The notes beneath the pieces were generated by a model. The model saw only the letters and a program-made list of their open reading frames with translations, did not search any database and was not told where the DNA came from. From Datisca glomerata (Eukaryota > Streptophyta > Magnoliopsida > Cucurbitales > Datiscaceae), in NCBI GenBank assembly GCA_003255025.1, contig QANY01009128.1, positions 193,536 through 257,535 on the forward strand: a stretch of DNA of 64,000 nucleotides, in the 5' to 3' direction. The position numbers and the translations under genes were made by a program. Positions 21,018 to 32,119 of this stretch are shown one piece after another; positions within the stretch are counted from its first letter, which is position 1; each line of letters opens with the position of its first letter.

Positions 21018-21819
21018 ATGGTTACCAGTACGATGGCGCCCCCTACAAGGAACAACAACCGTCGCGCGCCAGTCAATCCTACTATTGACCCTCCATCAAC
21101 CATGGTTGAGATGTTTCAAGAGTTCTTGGAATTGTTAAGGCAGACGGCGACAACTCGCCCGACACAACAAGTACAACAACCACAACAAACACCAGTGGAC
21201 ATACAGTTGATACAAACCTTCAGGAGGCTGAATCCACCTGAATTTGATGGCCATTCATCCGATCCACTACTAGCTGATGAATGGATTGCAAGACTGGAGC
21301 AGATTTTCCAGTTTATGCCATGTTCTGAGATTCAGGTGGTTGTTTGCGCAACATTTATGCTGACACGGAAGGCTCGGAAATGGTGGGAGCTCATGCGGAG
21401 AACTCATAACATTGACAGTAATCCAGTGGCATGTGATCGTTTCAAGGAACTTTTCCTTGAGAAATATTTTCCGATCACGGTTAGAACAGGAGAAGGAGGC
21501 CGAATTTCTCAGACTTGCACAAGGAGCTATGAGTGTAACTGAATATGAGCGAAAGTTTGAAGAATTGTCTCAGTACGCCATGCACTATATGGATAATGAG
21601 ATCAGAAAGGCCCGGACTTTTGAAAGAGGACTGCGTCTAGAGATTAAGGGTTCAATGTCACTTCTTAAACATAGCACCTACGCAGCGGTGGTTGAGGCAG
21701 CTTTACTGATGGAACAGAATCTTCCACCACGTGCACCACTTCAGTTAGAGCAATCATTTCATGGAAAGAGAAAATCACAGAATTCCCATCAGGGTCCTCA
21801 CAATGCAAAAGACAGATGA
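21018..21819 (+). pseudogene. Chromovirus gag (frameshifted)
   Basis: The frame opens at ATG 21018 and encodes a Gln/Pro-rich N terminus, then RLNPPEFDGHSSDPLLADEW and KARKWWELM, the retrotransposon gag core. Homology moves to another frame near 21480 and continues as EFLRLAQGAMSVTEYERKFE and later words to the stop at 21817. Gag forms the virus-like particle. The single frameshift and the terminal stop before the zinc knuckle separate it from pol. Confidence 0.85.
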
Positions 21820-21998
21820 TCAAATCAAATCCCTTATGTGCTATATGTATTGGTCAATGTTTTAAGGCCATCAATGCTTGCTTTAAGTGTGGAAAGACTA
21901 GACATTACCTCAGACAGTGCCCTTTGCTTGCTCATGGACAAACCAGAGATGTTGTTGGTGATAGAGCTAAAGGAAAAGTTTTTGCATTAACTCGCTAG
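21816..21998 (+). pseudogene. Chromovirus gag zinc knuckle
   Basis: The 60-codon open stretch contains CFKCGKTRHYLRQC, a complete CX2CX4HX4C zinc knuckle that would bind the element's RNA. The frame is that of the first part of gag, so the frameshift in the middle of gag is compensated here. A TAG at 21996 closes it just before protease. Confidence 0.85.
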
Positions 21999-22022
21999 GA
22001 AGCTGAGCAGTCGGATGCAGTT

Positions 22023-22457
22023 GTGGAAGGTACATTACTTGTATTAGGACATTCAGCTTTCACATTGATTGATTCTGGATCCACGCATTCTTTTATTTCT
22101 ACTTCGTTTGTAACTCATGCATCATTGCCTGTTGTGCCTTTGAGTTTTGAATTATGTGTTTCTACGCCTTCTGGAGCTACCCTCCTAGCTAATAAGGTGA
22201 TAGAGTGTTGTTTAGTGATAGTTGTAGATAATGTTATGTGTGCTAGACTTATAGTCCTAGGGATGCATGATTTTTATGTAATCTTAGGGATGGAATGGTT
22301 GGCTGCAAATTATGCCAACATAGATTGTTATCGAAAAGAAGTTCGATTCCTACTTCCTGGTAGGCCTAGCTTCAAGTTTAGGGGATCCAAGCAATGCTCA
22401 ATACCGAAGGTTATATCTGCTTTGCGGGCACAGCGCCTACTTGATCGTGGTAACTGA
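22023..22457 (+). pseudogene. Chromovirus aspartic protease
   Basis: LIDSGSTHSFIS near residue 16 is the retropepsin active site with the catalytic Asp kept. VILGMEWLAANYANIDC is the conserved flap-distal block. The frame ends at a TGA (22455) 20 bp before the next open stretch. The enzyme would cleave the Gag-Pol polyprotein. Confidence 0.85.
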
Positions 22458-23951
22458 GGTTACTTAGCTTCTGTTGTGGATACAACTAAGACACATGTTG
22501 ATATTGGATTGGTCCCGGTCGTTTCTGAATTCTTGGATGTTTTTCCTGATGATTTGCCGGGACTTCCTCCTTCTCGAGAGACGGATTTTCATATTGAGTT
22601 GGTACCAGGCACTACCCTTATATCTAAAGCTCTATATCGTATGGCTCCTGTAGAATTGAAAGAACTTAAAGATCAACTTCAAGAATTACTGGATAAGGGT
22701 TTCATAAGACCCAATATTTTACCTTGGGGTGCTCCAGTGTTATTTGTTAAAAAGAAAGATGGATCAATGAGGCTATGCATTGACTACAGAGAATTGAATA
22801 AAGTCACTATCAAGAATAAGTATCAGTTACTGCGCATTGAGGATTTATTCGATCAACTTCAGGGAGCATCAGTATTCTCTAAGATTGATTTAAGATCAGG
22901 ATACCATCAGCTTAGGATTTGAAATGAGGATATTTCTAAGACAACGTTTCGCACTCGTTACGGCCATTACGAGTTTGTAGTGATGTCGTTTGGATTAACT
23001 AACGCTCCGACAGCCTTTAAGGATTTAATGAACAGGGTGTTCAAGGAGTACCTGGATTCTTTTGTGATTGTCTTTATAGATTATATTCTGGTGTACTCTA
23101 GATCGGAGGCCGAACATATGAATCATCTCAGAATTGTTTTGCAGACATTAAGGACACACCAGTTATATGCCAAATTCCAGAAGTGTGAGTTTTGTCTTCA
23201 GCAAATGTCATTCCTTGGTCATGTGGTATCTCAAGATGGAATCTCGGTTGACTCATCTAAGATTGAAGCAGTGCTTAACTGGCCTCAACCGATAAATGTT
23301 GGGAAAGTTCACAGTTTTCTGGGTTTAGCAGGATATTACAGAAGGTTTGTTGAAGGTTTTTCAACGATTGCTGTCCCACTTACTCAGTTGACCAGGAAGA
23401 ATGCCACCTTTTCTTGGACGGCCGAGTGTGAGAAAAGTTTTCAGAGCCTTAAACAAAAATTAGTGACAGCACCAGTGTTGACCATTCCAGATGGTAAGAG
23501 CGACTTTGTGATATACAGTGATGCTTCTAAAAGAGGTTTGGGTTGCGTTTTGATGCAACAAGGAAAGGTCATAGCATATGCATCTCGTCAGCTCAAGCCC
23601 TATGAACAGAATTATCCTACTCATGATTTGGAGTTGGCTGCAGTTGTTTTTGCCCTTAAGATCTGAAGACATTATTTGTATGGCTGTAAGTGTCAGATTT
23701 ACACAGATCATAAGAGCCTTAAGTACCTTTTCACTCAGAAAGAACTTAACATGAGGCAACGCCGTTGGTTGGAATTGGTGAAGGATTATGACTGCGAGAT
23801 CATTTATCACCCAGGAAAGGAAAATGTAGTGGTTGATGCCTTAAGTCGAAAATCAGCTCATTCAGCAGCTCTTATTACTTCTCAAGGACATATCTTGGAG
23901 GATTTGGAACGTGCTGAGATTCAAGTGTTGCTGAAGGATACTACAGTGTAA
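22458..23951 (+). pseudogene. Chromovirus reverse transcriptase and RNase H
   Basis: Fingers and palm are visible: [33 protein letters not shown], then a TGA at 22921, then [17 protein letters not shown]. The catalytic box reads [10 protein letters not shown], with the second Asp of the IDD motif replaced by Tyr. RNase H follows with [17 protein letters not shown], a TGA at 23664 (where KIW is usual), then [13 protein letters not shown] and VDALSRK. The frame stops at 23949. All parts lie in one frame, so nonsense changes and not indels are the main damage. Confidence 0.9.
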
Positions 23952-25071
23952 CTATCCTAGCTCACAGTTCAACCATCGTTACAGCAGCGTATTATTGATG
24001 CACAGAACTCAGACTCGGAGTTGCTTCTAACTCGTAGTGAAGTGGGTTCAGACAAAAGATAAGGGTTTGAAATTAGTGACGATTTAGCTCTTCACTTTCA
24101 TGGGAGACTGTGTGTTCCTAAACATGCACTAATTAGGCAAGAATTGCTCACAGAGGCTCATAGTTCACCATACACTGTCCACCCTGGTAGTACTAAGATG
24201 TATCACGATTTAAAGTTACATATTGGTGGATGGTATGAAGCGTGACATTACTGAGTTCGTTAGTAAGTGTTTTGAGTGTCAGCAGATCAAGGCTCAAAGA
24301 CAGCGACCATCTGGGGTTTTACAACCTTTAAGTATTCCTAAATGGAGGTGGGAAGACGTAACTATGGATGTCGTTTCGGGGCTACCGAGAATGGTAAAGG
24401 GTTTTAACTCCATTTGGGTTGTGGTGGATCGTCTTACCAAGTCTGCACACTTTTTGCCTGGTAAGACTACTTTTTCAGTTGAAGATTAGGCTCGGCTATA
24501 TTTTCGTGAGATTGTTCGACTTCATGGGATTCTTGTGTCTATAGTGTCAGATCGGGATCCACGGTTCACGTCAAACTATTGGCGGAGTCTACAAAAAGCT
24601 TTGGGAACATAGTTGAATTTCAATACAGCTTTTCATCCGCAATCTGAGCGAACAATTCAGACGTTAGAAGATATGCTTCGAGCTTGTGTCTTGGATTTCT
24701 CTGGTAGTTGGGACGCACACTTGGCACTCGTAGAGTTTGCTTATAATAACAGTTATCAGACGACGATTGGTATGGCTCCGTTTGAGGTACTTTATGGAAA
24801 GAAATGTCGATCGCCGGTTCATTGGGATGAAGTTAGCGAACGAAAGCTTTTGGGCCCTGACTTGATTCAATCCATGAATGAAGTTATTCAGAAAATCAGA
24901 GATAGAATGAAGACCACTAAGAGTAGGCAAAAGAGTTACGCAGATGTCAGGAGGAATGATCTCGAATTTGAAGTGGGTGATCATGTGTTTCTCAAAGTTG
25001 CCCCATTGAAGGACGTTATGCGTTTTGGTCACAAGGGGAAGCTGAGTCCCAGATTTATTGGCCCCGTTTGA
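23952..25071 (+). pseudogene. Chromovirus integrase
   Basis: An HHCC zinc-binding domain is present (EAHSS, VHPGSTKMYHDL, then KCFECQQIKA) and is frame-broken near 24225. The catalytic core keeps TMDVVSGLP (first Asp), SDRDPRFTS (second Asp) and QTLEDMLRAC (Glu). Stops lie at 24487 and near 24610. The GPY/F-like module VGDHVFLKVAPLKDVMRFG and KGKLSPRFIGP follows. A frameshift near 25060 leads to the chromodomain. Confidence 0.88.
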
Positions 25072-25393
25072 GATTTTGGATCGTATTGGTCCTTTGGCAT
25101 ACCGACTCGCTTTACCACTAGCTCTTTCAGGTGTTCATAATGCGTTTCACGTCTCGATGCTTCGCAAATACGTGTCTGACCCAATGCATGTCATTGATTT
25201 TGAACCTTTGCAAGTTCGTGATGATCTCACTTATGAGGAGAAGCCAATGAGAGTTCTAGAGCGCAGGAAACAAACTCTTCGTAATAGAATGGTTCAACTA
25301 GTCAATATTTGTTGGAGAAATCATCGGATCGAGGAAGCAACATGGGAACGAGAAGCTGTGATACGTATCAAGTATCCAGAGTTATTTCTGTAA
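25058..25393 (+). pseudogene. Chromovirus integrase C terminus with chromodomain
   Basis: YRLALPLALSGVHNAFHVSM is the conserved end of integrase. The last ~45 residues (ending WRNHRIEEATWEREAVIRIK then YPELFL) are a chromodomain, which in chromoviruses targets insertion to marked chromatin. It stops at 25391. Confidence 0.88.
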
Positions 25394-25422
25394 GGTATTT
25401 TCCTTTCGGGGACGAAAGTTCT

Positions 25423-25436
25423 TAAGGAGGGGAGAA
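25423..25436 (+). promoter_or_regulatory. Polypurine tract of the chromovirus
   Basis: AAGGAGGGGAGAA directly abuts the 3' LTR start TGTAATACC. It primes plus-strand synthesis. Confidence 0.85.
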
Positions 25437-27986
25437 TGTAATACCCAAGTTTTTAATAAAGAGTATTTTTATAATTTAGAACTTACTCACATCATATATG
25501 CACTTACACCCTAAGCCACCCTATTTGTTTCCTTTCTGTTCTCTCTTAACAAATTTTCCCCAAATCTCTCTTTTGTTATCTCAACCTAATCCTTGTAACC
25601 ACCTACAACTCTCTCCCCTTTTTATATGATTGCACATCTCTATTTCATCTAGTTTCTTCTTCATCAATTATCCTCCATTAATCAAGGTATGATTTCTTCT
25701 TCTTCTCTCTCTCTCCCTCTCTCTCTCTCCCTCTTCTTCGTCTCCCTTTTCTGTTTCCCCCTATATGTGTGTCTCCCTCTCTCCCCCTCTCTGTTCTGTC
25801 TCTCTCTCCCCCTCTCTGTTCTGTCTCTCTCTTTCTCCCCCTCTCTGTTCTGTCTCTCTTTCTCTCCCCCTCTCTGTTCTATCTCTCTCTCTTTCCCCCT
25901 CTCTGTTCTCTCTCTCTCTCTCTCTCACACTCTCTCTATTTCCCCCTCTGTTCTGTCTCTCTCTCTTTCCCCCTCTTTGTTCCATCCGTCTCTCTCTCTC
26001 TTTCCCCATCTCTGTTCTGTCTCTCTCTCTCCCTCTCTCTGTGTGTTTCTCTCTCCCTCTTGTTTGTCTCCTTCCCTATCTCTGTTCTGTCTCTCCCTCC
26101 TTCATCTCCCCTCTCTGTTCTGTCTCTCTCTCCTTCATCTCCCCTTCTCTATTCTGTCTCTCTCTCCCCCATCTCTATTCTGTCTCTCTCTCTTTCCCCC
26201 TCTTTGTTCTGTCTCTCTCTTCCCTCTCTCTGTGTCTCTCTCTCTCTCTCCCTTTTCTTCATCTCCTTCCCCTCTCTATTCTGTCTCTCTCTCCTTCGTC
26301 TTCCCCTCTATGTTCTGTCTCTCTCTCCTTCGTCCCCCTCTATGTTCTGTCTCTCTCTCCTTCGTCCCCCCTCTCTATTCTGTCTCTCCCCCCTCTATTT
26401 GTTATGTCTCTCTCTCCCCCCCTCTCTGTGCGTCTCTCTCTCTCTCCCTCTTCTTCGTCTCCCTTCCCCCCTCTGTTTTGTTTCTCTCTCTCATTTGTCC
26501 CCCTATTGCGTCTCTCTCTCCCCTCTTCTTCGTCTTCCTTTTCTATTTTTTTCTTCTTTTGAACCGGTTCACCTGAACCAGACCGGACCAAACCAGTTCA
26601 GTCAGACCAGGCCAGACTGAACCGACACGGTCAGACTAGACCAGTTCAACCTGACCAGACCGAACCGGCCCAAAATAGCAGAACCGAACCAATTCAAACC
26701 ACCCGAACCTTGTTGAACCATTTTAAACCATTTAATAATTTCACCCGTTGTGGTTTCCATCTGTTCCCAACCTCGCTTAGTTATTTTAATAATTATAGAT
26801 ATTATATAAATTTGTTGTGATCTGAGATCCTTGGATTTCAGGTCATTAGTTGTTGAATTTAATTCGTAGCGAATCTAGGTAAGTGGATTTACATAATAAT
26901 TCGGTTCATATGTTATAAGTGTAGAATATATAATGTGAAATTGTTTTTACTAGTTCTTTATGTTGAATCTTATGATCAAGTATTTTTTTTCATATTATGA
27001 TGAAATTATTTACCATGTTATGTATGATTATATTTTGAGTTATACATGTATTAGTTATGTGTCTATGTTCATGAACAAGTTATATGTTTAGTCATATATA
27101 TGTGATAACGTGAAATATGAATATTAATTCAAGTAAAAAGTGATAAGTAAACAAGAAGTAGACTTAGTCATGTCCCTTGGTCATCAAGTAACCAGATTGT
27201 TCACGTCATGTTGTCAAGTTATACAGTTGGGTGTCACAATGTTCATGTTAGCATCCTTGAGATTCAGATAATCTTAAGTGACATCAAGTTTCAGGACACC
27301 CAATCTGTCATGTTCACGTTCATGTTACAAGTTCAAGTTCAAGTTGTGAAATAATTCTGGTTAGGTTGTTAATCGAGGGATATGTCTAGTCGAGTTATGA
27401 TCAAGCAAGTATAAATTGACATGTATAAGTACAAGTTTAAGTTATATGTTAATCATGAAATCGATGTGTTGTTACAAGTATTTTATGTGACCTGTGAACG
27501 TGTGAAATAAATTTGCATGAGTTATATGTTTACATTTATGTCATGTGAAACTCTTTAGTATATGAATTTACTTACTGAGTATTTTTAATACTCACCTCCC
27601 ATAGATGATTGTGTTGCAGATGATGGTGAACAGCAGGAGTGAGGGACTTCCATAGCAAGCACGATTATGATTTCTAAGTTTAATTATGACTTCTGTTGAC
27701 TTCCGTTATTTCAGATATTTATGAATAATTATGTTTAATCTTTCATGTCATATGGATTTTCGTGCTTCACTTATATACAGTTTAATGAATTATTCATTTC
27801 AGTTTAATGAGTTAATATTATTTTAAAATAATTTTTATGCTTCCGCTATTTAAGGTAAAAAAAATTAGGGCAAGATTAGGGTTTTCAATTTGGGGATTTT
27901 CTCAGATTAGGGTTTCAATTGATTTGGAAAATTTTTGAATTTTGAAATTTCAAGCATGTTTAACCTTCGGGAATCGGGATGTTACA
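25437..27986 (+). repeat. 3' LTR of the chromovirus (2550 bp)
   Basis: The LTR begins TGTAATACCCAAGTTTTTAA and ends GGGATGTTACA. It is 423 bp longer than the 5' LTR. About 250 bp after position 25480 are absent from the 5' copy, and the CT minisatellite (25705-26560) is longer. The distal ~1.2 kb aligns closely with the 5' LTR, with scattered substitutions, so the insertion is old. Confidence 0.9.
25705..26560. repeat. CT-rich minisatellite in 3' LTR
   Basis: This is the same kind of irregular CCCCCTCTCTGTTCTGTCTC-type unit as in the 5' LTR, with more copies. Long open frames on the plus strand (up to 295 codons from 25689) are Ser/Leu/Pro low-complexity artefacts. Confidence 0.9.
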
Positions 27987-28150
27987 GGGGGACTCGAGGA
28001 GTATGTGATATTTGGGGAAATTAGAGATTGTAGGGCTTTTATAGAGGGACTCGAGGAGGAGGTGATATTTGGGGAAATTTTTAAGGCTAAAACTGAAATA
28101 AAAGACTAGATATAATGGGGTCATAATTGAAAAATTAATAGAATTAAAAA
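27987..28150. repeat. Short direct duplication next to the chromovirus
   Basis: GGGACTCGAGGAG followed by GTGATATTTGGGGAAATT occurs at about 27989-28023 and again at about 28044-28080. This is flanking host or older repeat DNA; no gene is seen. Confidence 0.7.
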
Positions 28151-28565
28151 TTTAAAAAGTGGCCGTAAATGATCATTTTCTTTTACGACATTTTGTAAAA
28201 CTATCCTTGTGAGATATATGAGATAATTTTTCATGACCTTAAGTTTTTACCAATGTAAATATCAAATAATTTTGACTTTTCTCTTACAACGTTTTATAAA
28301 ATACCCTCATGAAATATATCAGACATATTTGTATGACGTTATAAAGAAAAACCGTTGTAAACCAATAACGACACTTAATAATAGCCGTCGTAAAATATCA
28401 TTTTCCCTTACGATGTTTTTTAAATCTATTCTCGTGAAATATTACAGATACGTTTACATTACGTTATAAAAAATATCGTTGTGAATATAGAACAATTTAT
28501 GGCGGTGAAAATTAATTAGTGAAATTACGACATTTATAAAATGAACCGTTGCCTATATTTTTTAT
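28151..28565. repeat. Degenerate ~110-bp repeats, transposon subterminal-like
   Basis: The words TTACGACATTTT, TTACAACGTTTTATAAAA and TTACGATGTTTTTTAAA recur at about 28180, 28285 and 28418, each followed by a CTCGTGAAATAT-like word and GACGTTATAAA or CGTTATAAAAAA. The mix of direct and inverted ACGAC/GTCGT words resembles the subterminal repeats of CACTA-type DNA transposons, but no CACTA terminus was found. The open frame at 28233-28469 is incidental. Confidence 0.45.
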
Positions 28566-29879
28566 CTACTATCAACATAGGCCAAATTCCTAGTCGTGAT
28601 TAGTCCTAACATATGTAAATGGAAATGTACCCACAAAACCATGTACATTAGTACATGCTCCAATATCAACAAAATCTCCTTCAAGTGAGTCTTGGTACAT
28701 ACTGTCTTGCGAAGGATTTACTAGTTTCAGGAACCAAGGGAGGATGAGGAAGATGATTGGATAGAGCAGATTCACAAATATGAGTGTCTTCCGATTGAGG
28801 GACAAGAAGGGATGGAATAGTAATATGAATGTGTGTAGATCTTGAAGGAGGAACACAACAATCATATTCTCCTTCATGCGGGTTGACTGTAATGCATAAG
28901 GATGTTCTTAAGCAAGCACCAAAATTTTTCTCATGTATAAGAAAATAGCATTGTCAACGTTACAGATTGATGAGGGAGGGGTTGGCACATGAGATTTATA
29001 TGTGAACTTCATACCGATTTTATTCTAACACAAATCCAAGTTTGATGTATCATTCATTTTTCGACATAACTAATGGTATGTATAATCCAATGAAACCCAC
29101 AATGATATGCTTTCTTTGCCACTGAAAAAATATCTAGTCATTTCCTAAACTCATTCTCCATCATAAACCACTTGAATACGAATACCAGACACATTACCTT
29201 TTTGATACATAACACCATTCATACATAAACATAATATACAACACAAATCATACAAACAGTTTATGTGCATTAATTTTTGTATGGACATTAACATACTTAT
29301 GTTGAACTTTGTCACGAAACTAAAAAAATTCCATAGGCCACTTAAATACACTTCATACATAAGTCCAACACAGTTATACACTTTAAATAGTCTATCTACT
29401 TATACTAACCATGCCTTAAACTACATGCCAAGACCAAGATCAAAACCTTTTAACACATCTAAGTCACCTATTTGATATTTTCCAGCTACTTGCTCTAACT
29501 CTGATTTGTAAGAATCTTACAGAAGTATAGAAGTATAAATATACACCTTACCTTGCACTAAGAAAATGGAGAAGAAATTTGGGCTCGCCTACACAGGATA
29601 CAAAATGGAAGTTTGAGTTTATAAAATAAAAGCTTGATTGTGGATTTTTATGTATTAGATGAAGTTTAATGAATTAAGAGGGAAATCAGAAGAAGAAAAT
29701 TGCTTGTCTGAAAATGAAAATTGAAGAAGAGAGAAAGAAGCAGAGCACAAATATAGATGTTGAAAAGAAGTTAGATAAGACAAATAGGATAAATAACGAT
29801 TTGAAACATTAAATGCTCATTAATAAAGGGGTATATAAACTTCTCACAAGTTAAAAAAAGACTAAATCTTAAAAGAAAA
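28566..29879. other. Unassigned; possible decayed transposon coding on the minus strand
   Basis: The minus strand from 28900 to 28650 reads, across frames, NPHEGEYDCCVPPSRSTHI and a Pro/Ser-rich stretch. This resembles a linker in a retroelement polyprotein but is too short to assign. Between 29100 and 29480 nothing is recognisable. The stretch 29500-29800 is purine-rich on the plus strand (GAAGAAGAGAGAAAGAAGC). No host gene is supported. Confidence 0.3.
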
Positions 29880-30115
29880 TGCTAATTTCACAAATACTCC
29901 TTCAACTTTGACTATTTTTCAAAGAGACCCCCTCAACTTTGTCCTCCTAATTTATCTTTCAACTTTCATGACCCATCAATTCGACCCGTTAAATTTTCAT
30001 CTTCTACCCATCAATATTTACTCCCATTTAGACATTTTTACCCTTCTTACATGTATACTGAAAACTAAAAAAACAACCGCGACTGCTTCTTCTTCACCCT
30101 TCTTCTTCTTAATGG
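29880..30115. repeat. Repeat with CCTTCAACTTTGAC words, copy 1
   Basis: Contains CTCCTTCAACTTTGACTA, CCCCTCAACTTTGTCC and CTTTCAACTTTCATGACCCA in series. A related copy lies in opposite orientation at about 43995-44160. Such stretches are common in plant DNA-transposon ends, but no terminal repeats or target duplication could be fixed. Confidence 0.5.
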
Positions 30116-32119
30116 CATAGGGTGAAAATTGACGGGGGAAGGGTCTCTCATCGCCCATTCTTAAAGTTTTCTACAATTTTCTTTATATTTCAATTCCCTT
30201 ACTTGGTTTTTAATGGTTTTGATTATTGTTCATGTTGAAAAATTCAGGTCCGGATACCCATGATGGGTCGACATGAGCTGATTATGAAAATAAATTATTA
30301 GTAGTTTTTTATGTGAAAAACTACCAATGGAAGTTAATAAAAAGAAACTTTCATTAACTTCCATGATAGATGAAAATCAATTGAGTTTTTATAGAGCAAA
30401 TATAGAAAATTCGGACCTATTGATTATCAAGGGTGAAAATCACCCTCTGACATCAAAATCATGATTTCACATACAAAATCAAGGGCTCTTGGGTTATGGA
30501 ACAAGTAGAGAGTTCGACTTCATGATTTCATACAAGATTCAGCACGTAATTCATCATTTCATTCAATTTGCTGCGTAATCAAGTAAGTGGTCTTGACTCG
30601 GTATTTTTCTACATTGGTATGAGAGCATGAGCGTGGTGTTTTCGTGCCTAGATTATTATTGAAAACCTATTTTTGATAATGAAAACCGTAAATGCCATTC
30701 TCTACATAGATATTTAGTTCGTCTTAAATGGTTTGTTTCTTTGATTCTATTATTTGCATTTGTTTAGGTAGTGGATTCTTTCTTTTTTTATTCTATTTAA
30801 ACATTCAGATTCATAGTTTCGATGTTTTTCATACCAAATGGGGATTAAACAAAATTACATTGGATTCTTAGTGTAATGTTGATTGAAGTCGAACAGTTGC
30901 TATTACAACTTTTCAAGTTTATTGACTGTTTGAGACTCCTTGGTTATTGATTATGTGGTTTTTTGCCTTTTAAATCTTTGGCTTGTTTTAAATCAGTGTA
31001 TAATCCAATTAAATTTGTGTAATTCTTTTATTGAATATCTTTTTGTGCCCAATTTGAGTATGAAAAAGTGTTTCAAGACTTCAATGCAGTTTTTATGTTA
31101 CTACATTTATTATTACATATTTAAATTGTTTACACCCTTTACGTGAACAAGATGAAGGTAGTTATAAAAGGTTACATTTTTAAAATGTAATTGTTCAGAT
31201 TTGTATGTTTCCTTTAGTGTTTGATCGGGGCATCTAAAAGTATTACCATACATAAAAAGAAAAATTAAGATGATATTTTTTTGTTATGTTAGTACAAAAG
31301 ATGGATTGAGACTCAGATTATGACGGATCATATATTTTGTAATATGAATTGTGTGAGTACAAATAAATCCACATCACAACATGATTGAACATGTAGTATA
31401 TTTGAGTAAAATGTACAATGAAGTGCGAAAAGGCATTGAAGTTGAGAAAGATATATACAAAATTCTTCTCGATTCATTGCGAGACTTGTGGAAATGCAGA
31501 TAAAGAAGAGATCATGAAAAAATATACTTCTGAAGAATACGAGAGTATTGCAAAAGATCTCATATCAAGAGAATAGCAAAATATACATTATAGAATTTGC
31601 CGATCAATTGCATTGTCGTAATTCGTAAATCTTTGAAACTGTAAGGTTGGACCTTGGAGTCCCATGTTCAAGTGTTGAACACATTATGATGTCTCATTTA
31701 TTTTGTACATATGATGGTTGTTTTTAGTATCCTTTCTTACTAAGTATGTTGCCATGTTTAGTAGTCTTTTATTTTGTGTAAGGTTGGGCCTTGGCATCGA
31801 CAGTAGGCTTCGCCAATCAGCTGCATTGTCGTTATTCGTAAATCTTTTATTTTGTGTATATACTTTTCATGTTATGATATTAACTAAGTGGGAGTTATGA
31901 TAAATGAAATCAATGTATTCTCATATGTGATATGTTTTGGGCATATAACTAAGTAATGATGATATGATATTTTGTATGGGAGATGATTGTAAGCACAATG
32001 AACTTTCAATCTTATACTCAATCTCACATCATCATTGACATAGTTAAGTTTGCCATAACTTTAAGGTATGAATGTGTGTTTTCTTTTGAAGCTATATCCG
32101 CTATTGTGATTATATGTTG
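30116..32119. other. Non-coding; possible LTR end and PBS at 30614-30626
   Basis: TTTTTCTACA is followed by TTGGTATGAGAGC (30614-30626), resembling an LTR end plus a one-mismatch Met PBS. It may belong to the Copia element that begins coding at 32120, but 1.5 kb of unassigned sequence intervenes. Around 31598-31660 and 31810-31850 the words CGATCAATTGCATTGTCG and TTCGTAAATCTTT are repeated. No gene is seen. Confidence 0.35.

Larger units (their letters stand above)
18665..27986 (+). mobile_element. Ty3/Gypsy chromovirus, full-length, inactive
   Basis: Two LTRs bracket an internal region with, in order, PBS, gag, zinc knuckle, protease, RT, RNase H, integrase, chromodomain and polypurine tract. 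Domain order and the C-terminal chromodomain place it in the chromoviruses, probably near the Tekay/Del group. The LTRs run TGTAAT...TTACA. The flanks are GAGGG (18660-18664) and GGGGG (27987-27991), a 4/5 match to a 5-bp target duplication. Stops and frameshifts throughout make it non-autonomous now. Confidence 0.92.

Noticed and set aside
25689..26620. Open frames of 265-295 codons in the 3' LTR
   Set aside because: Same CT-minisatellite artefact as in the 5' LTR; no domain and no start context.
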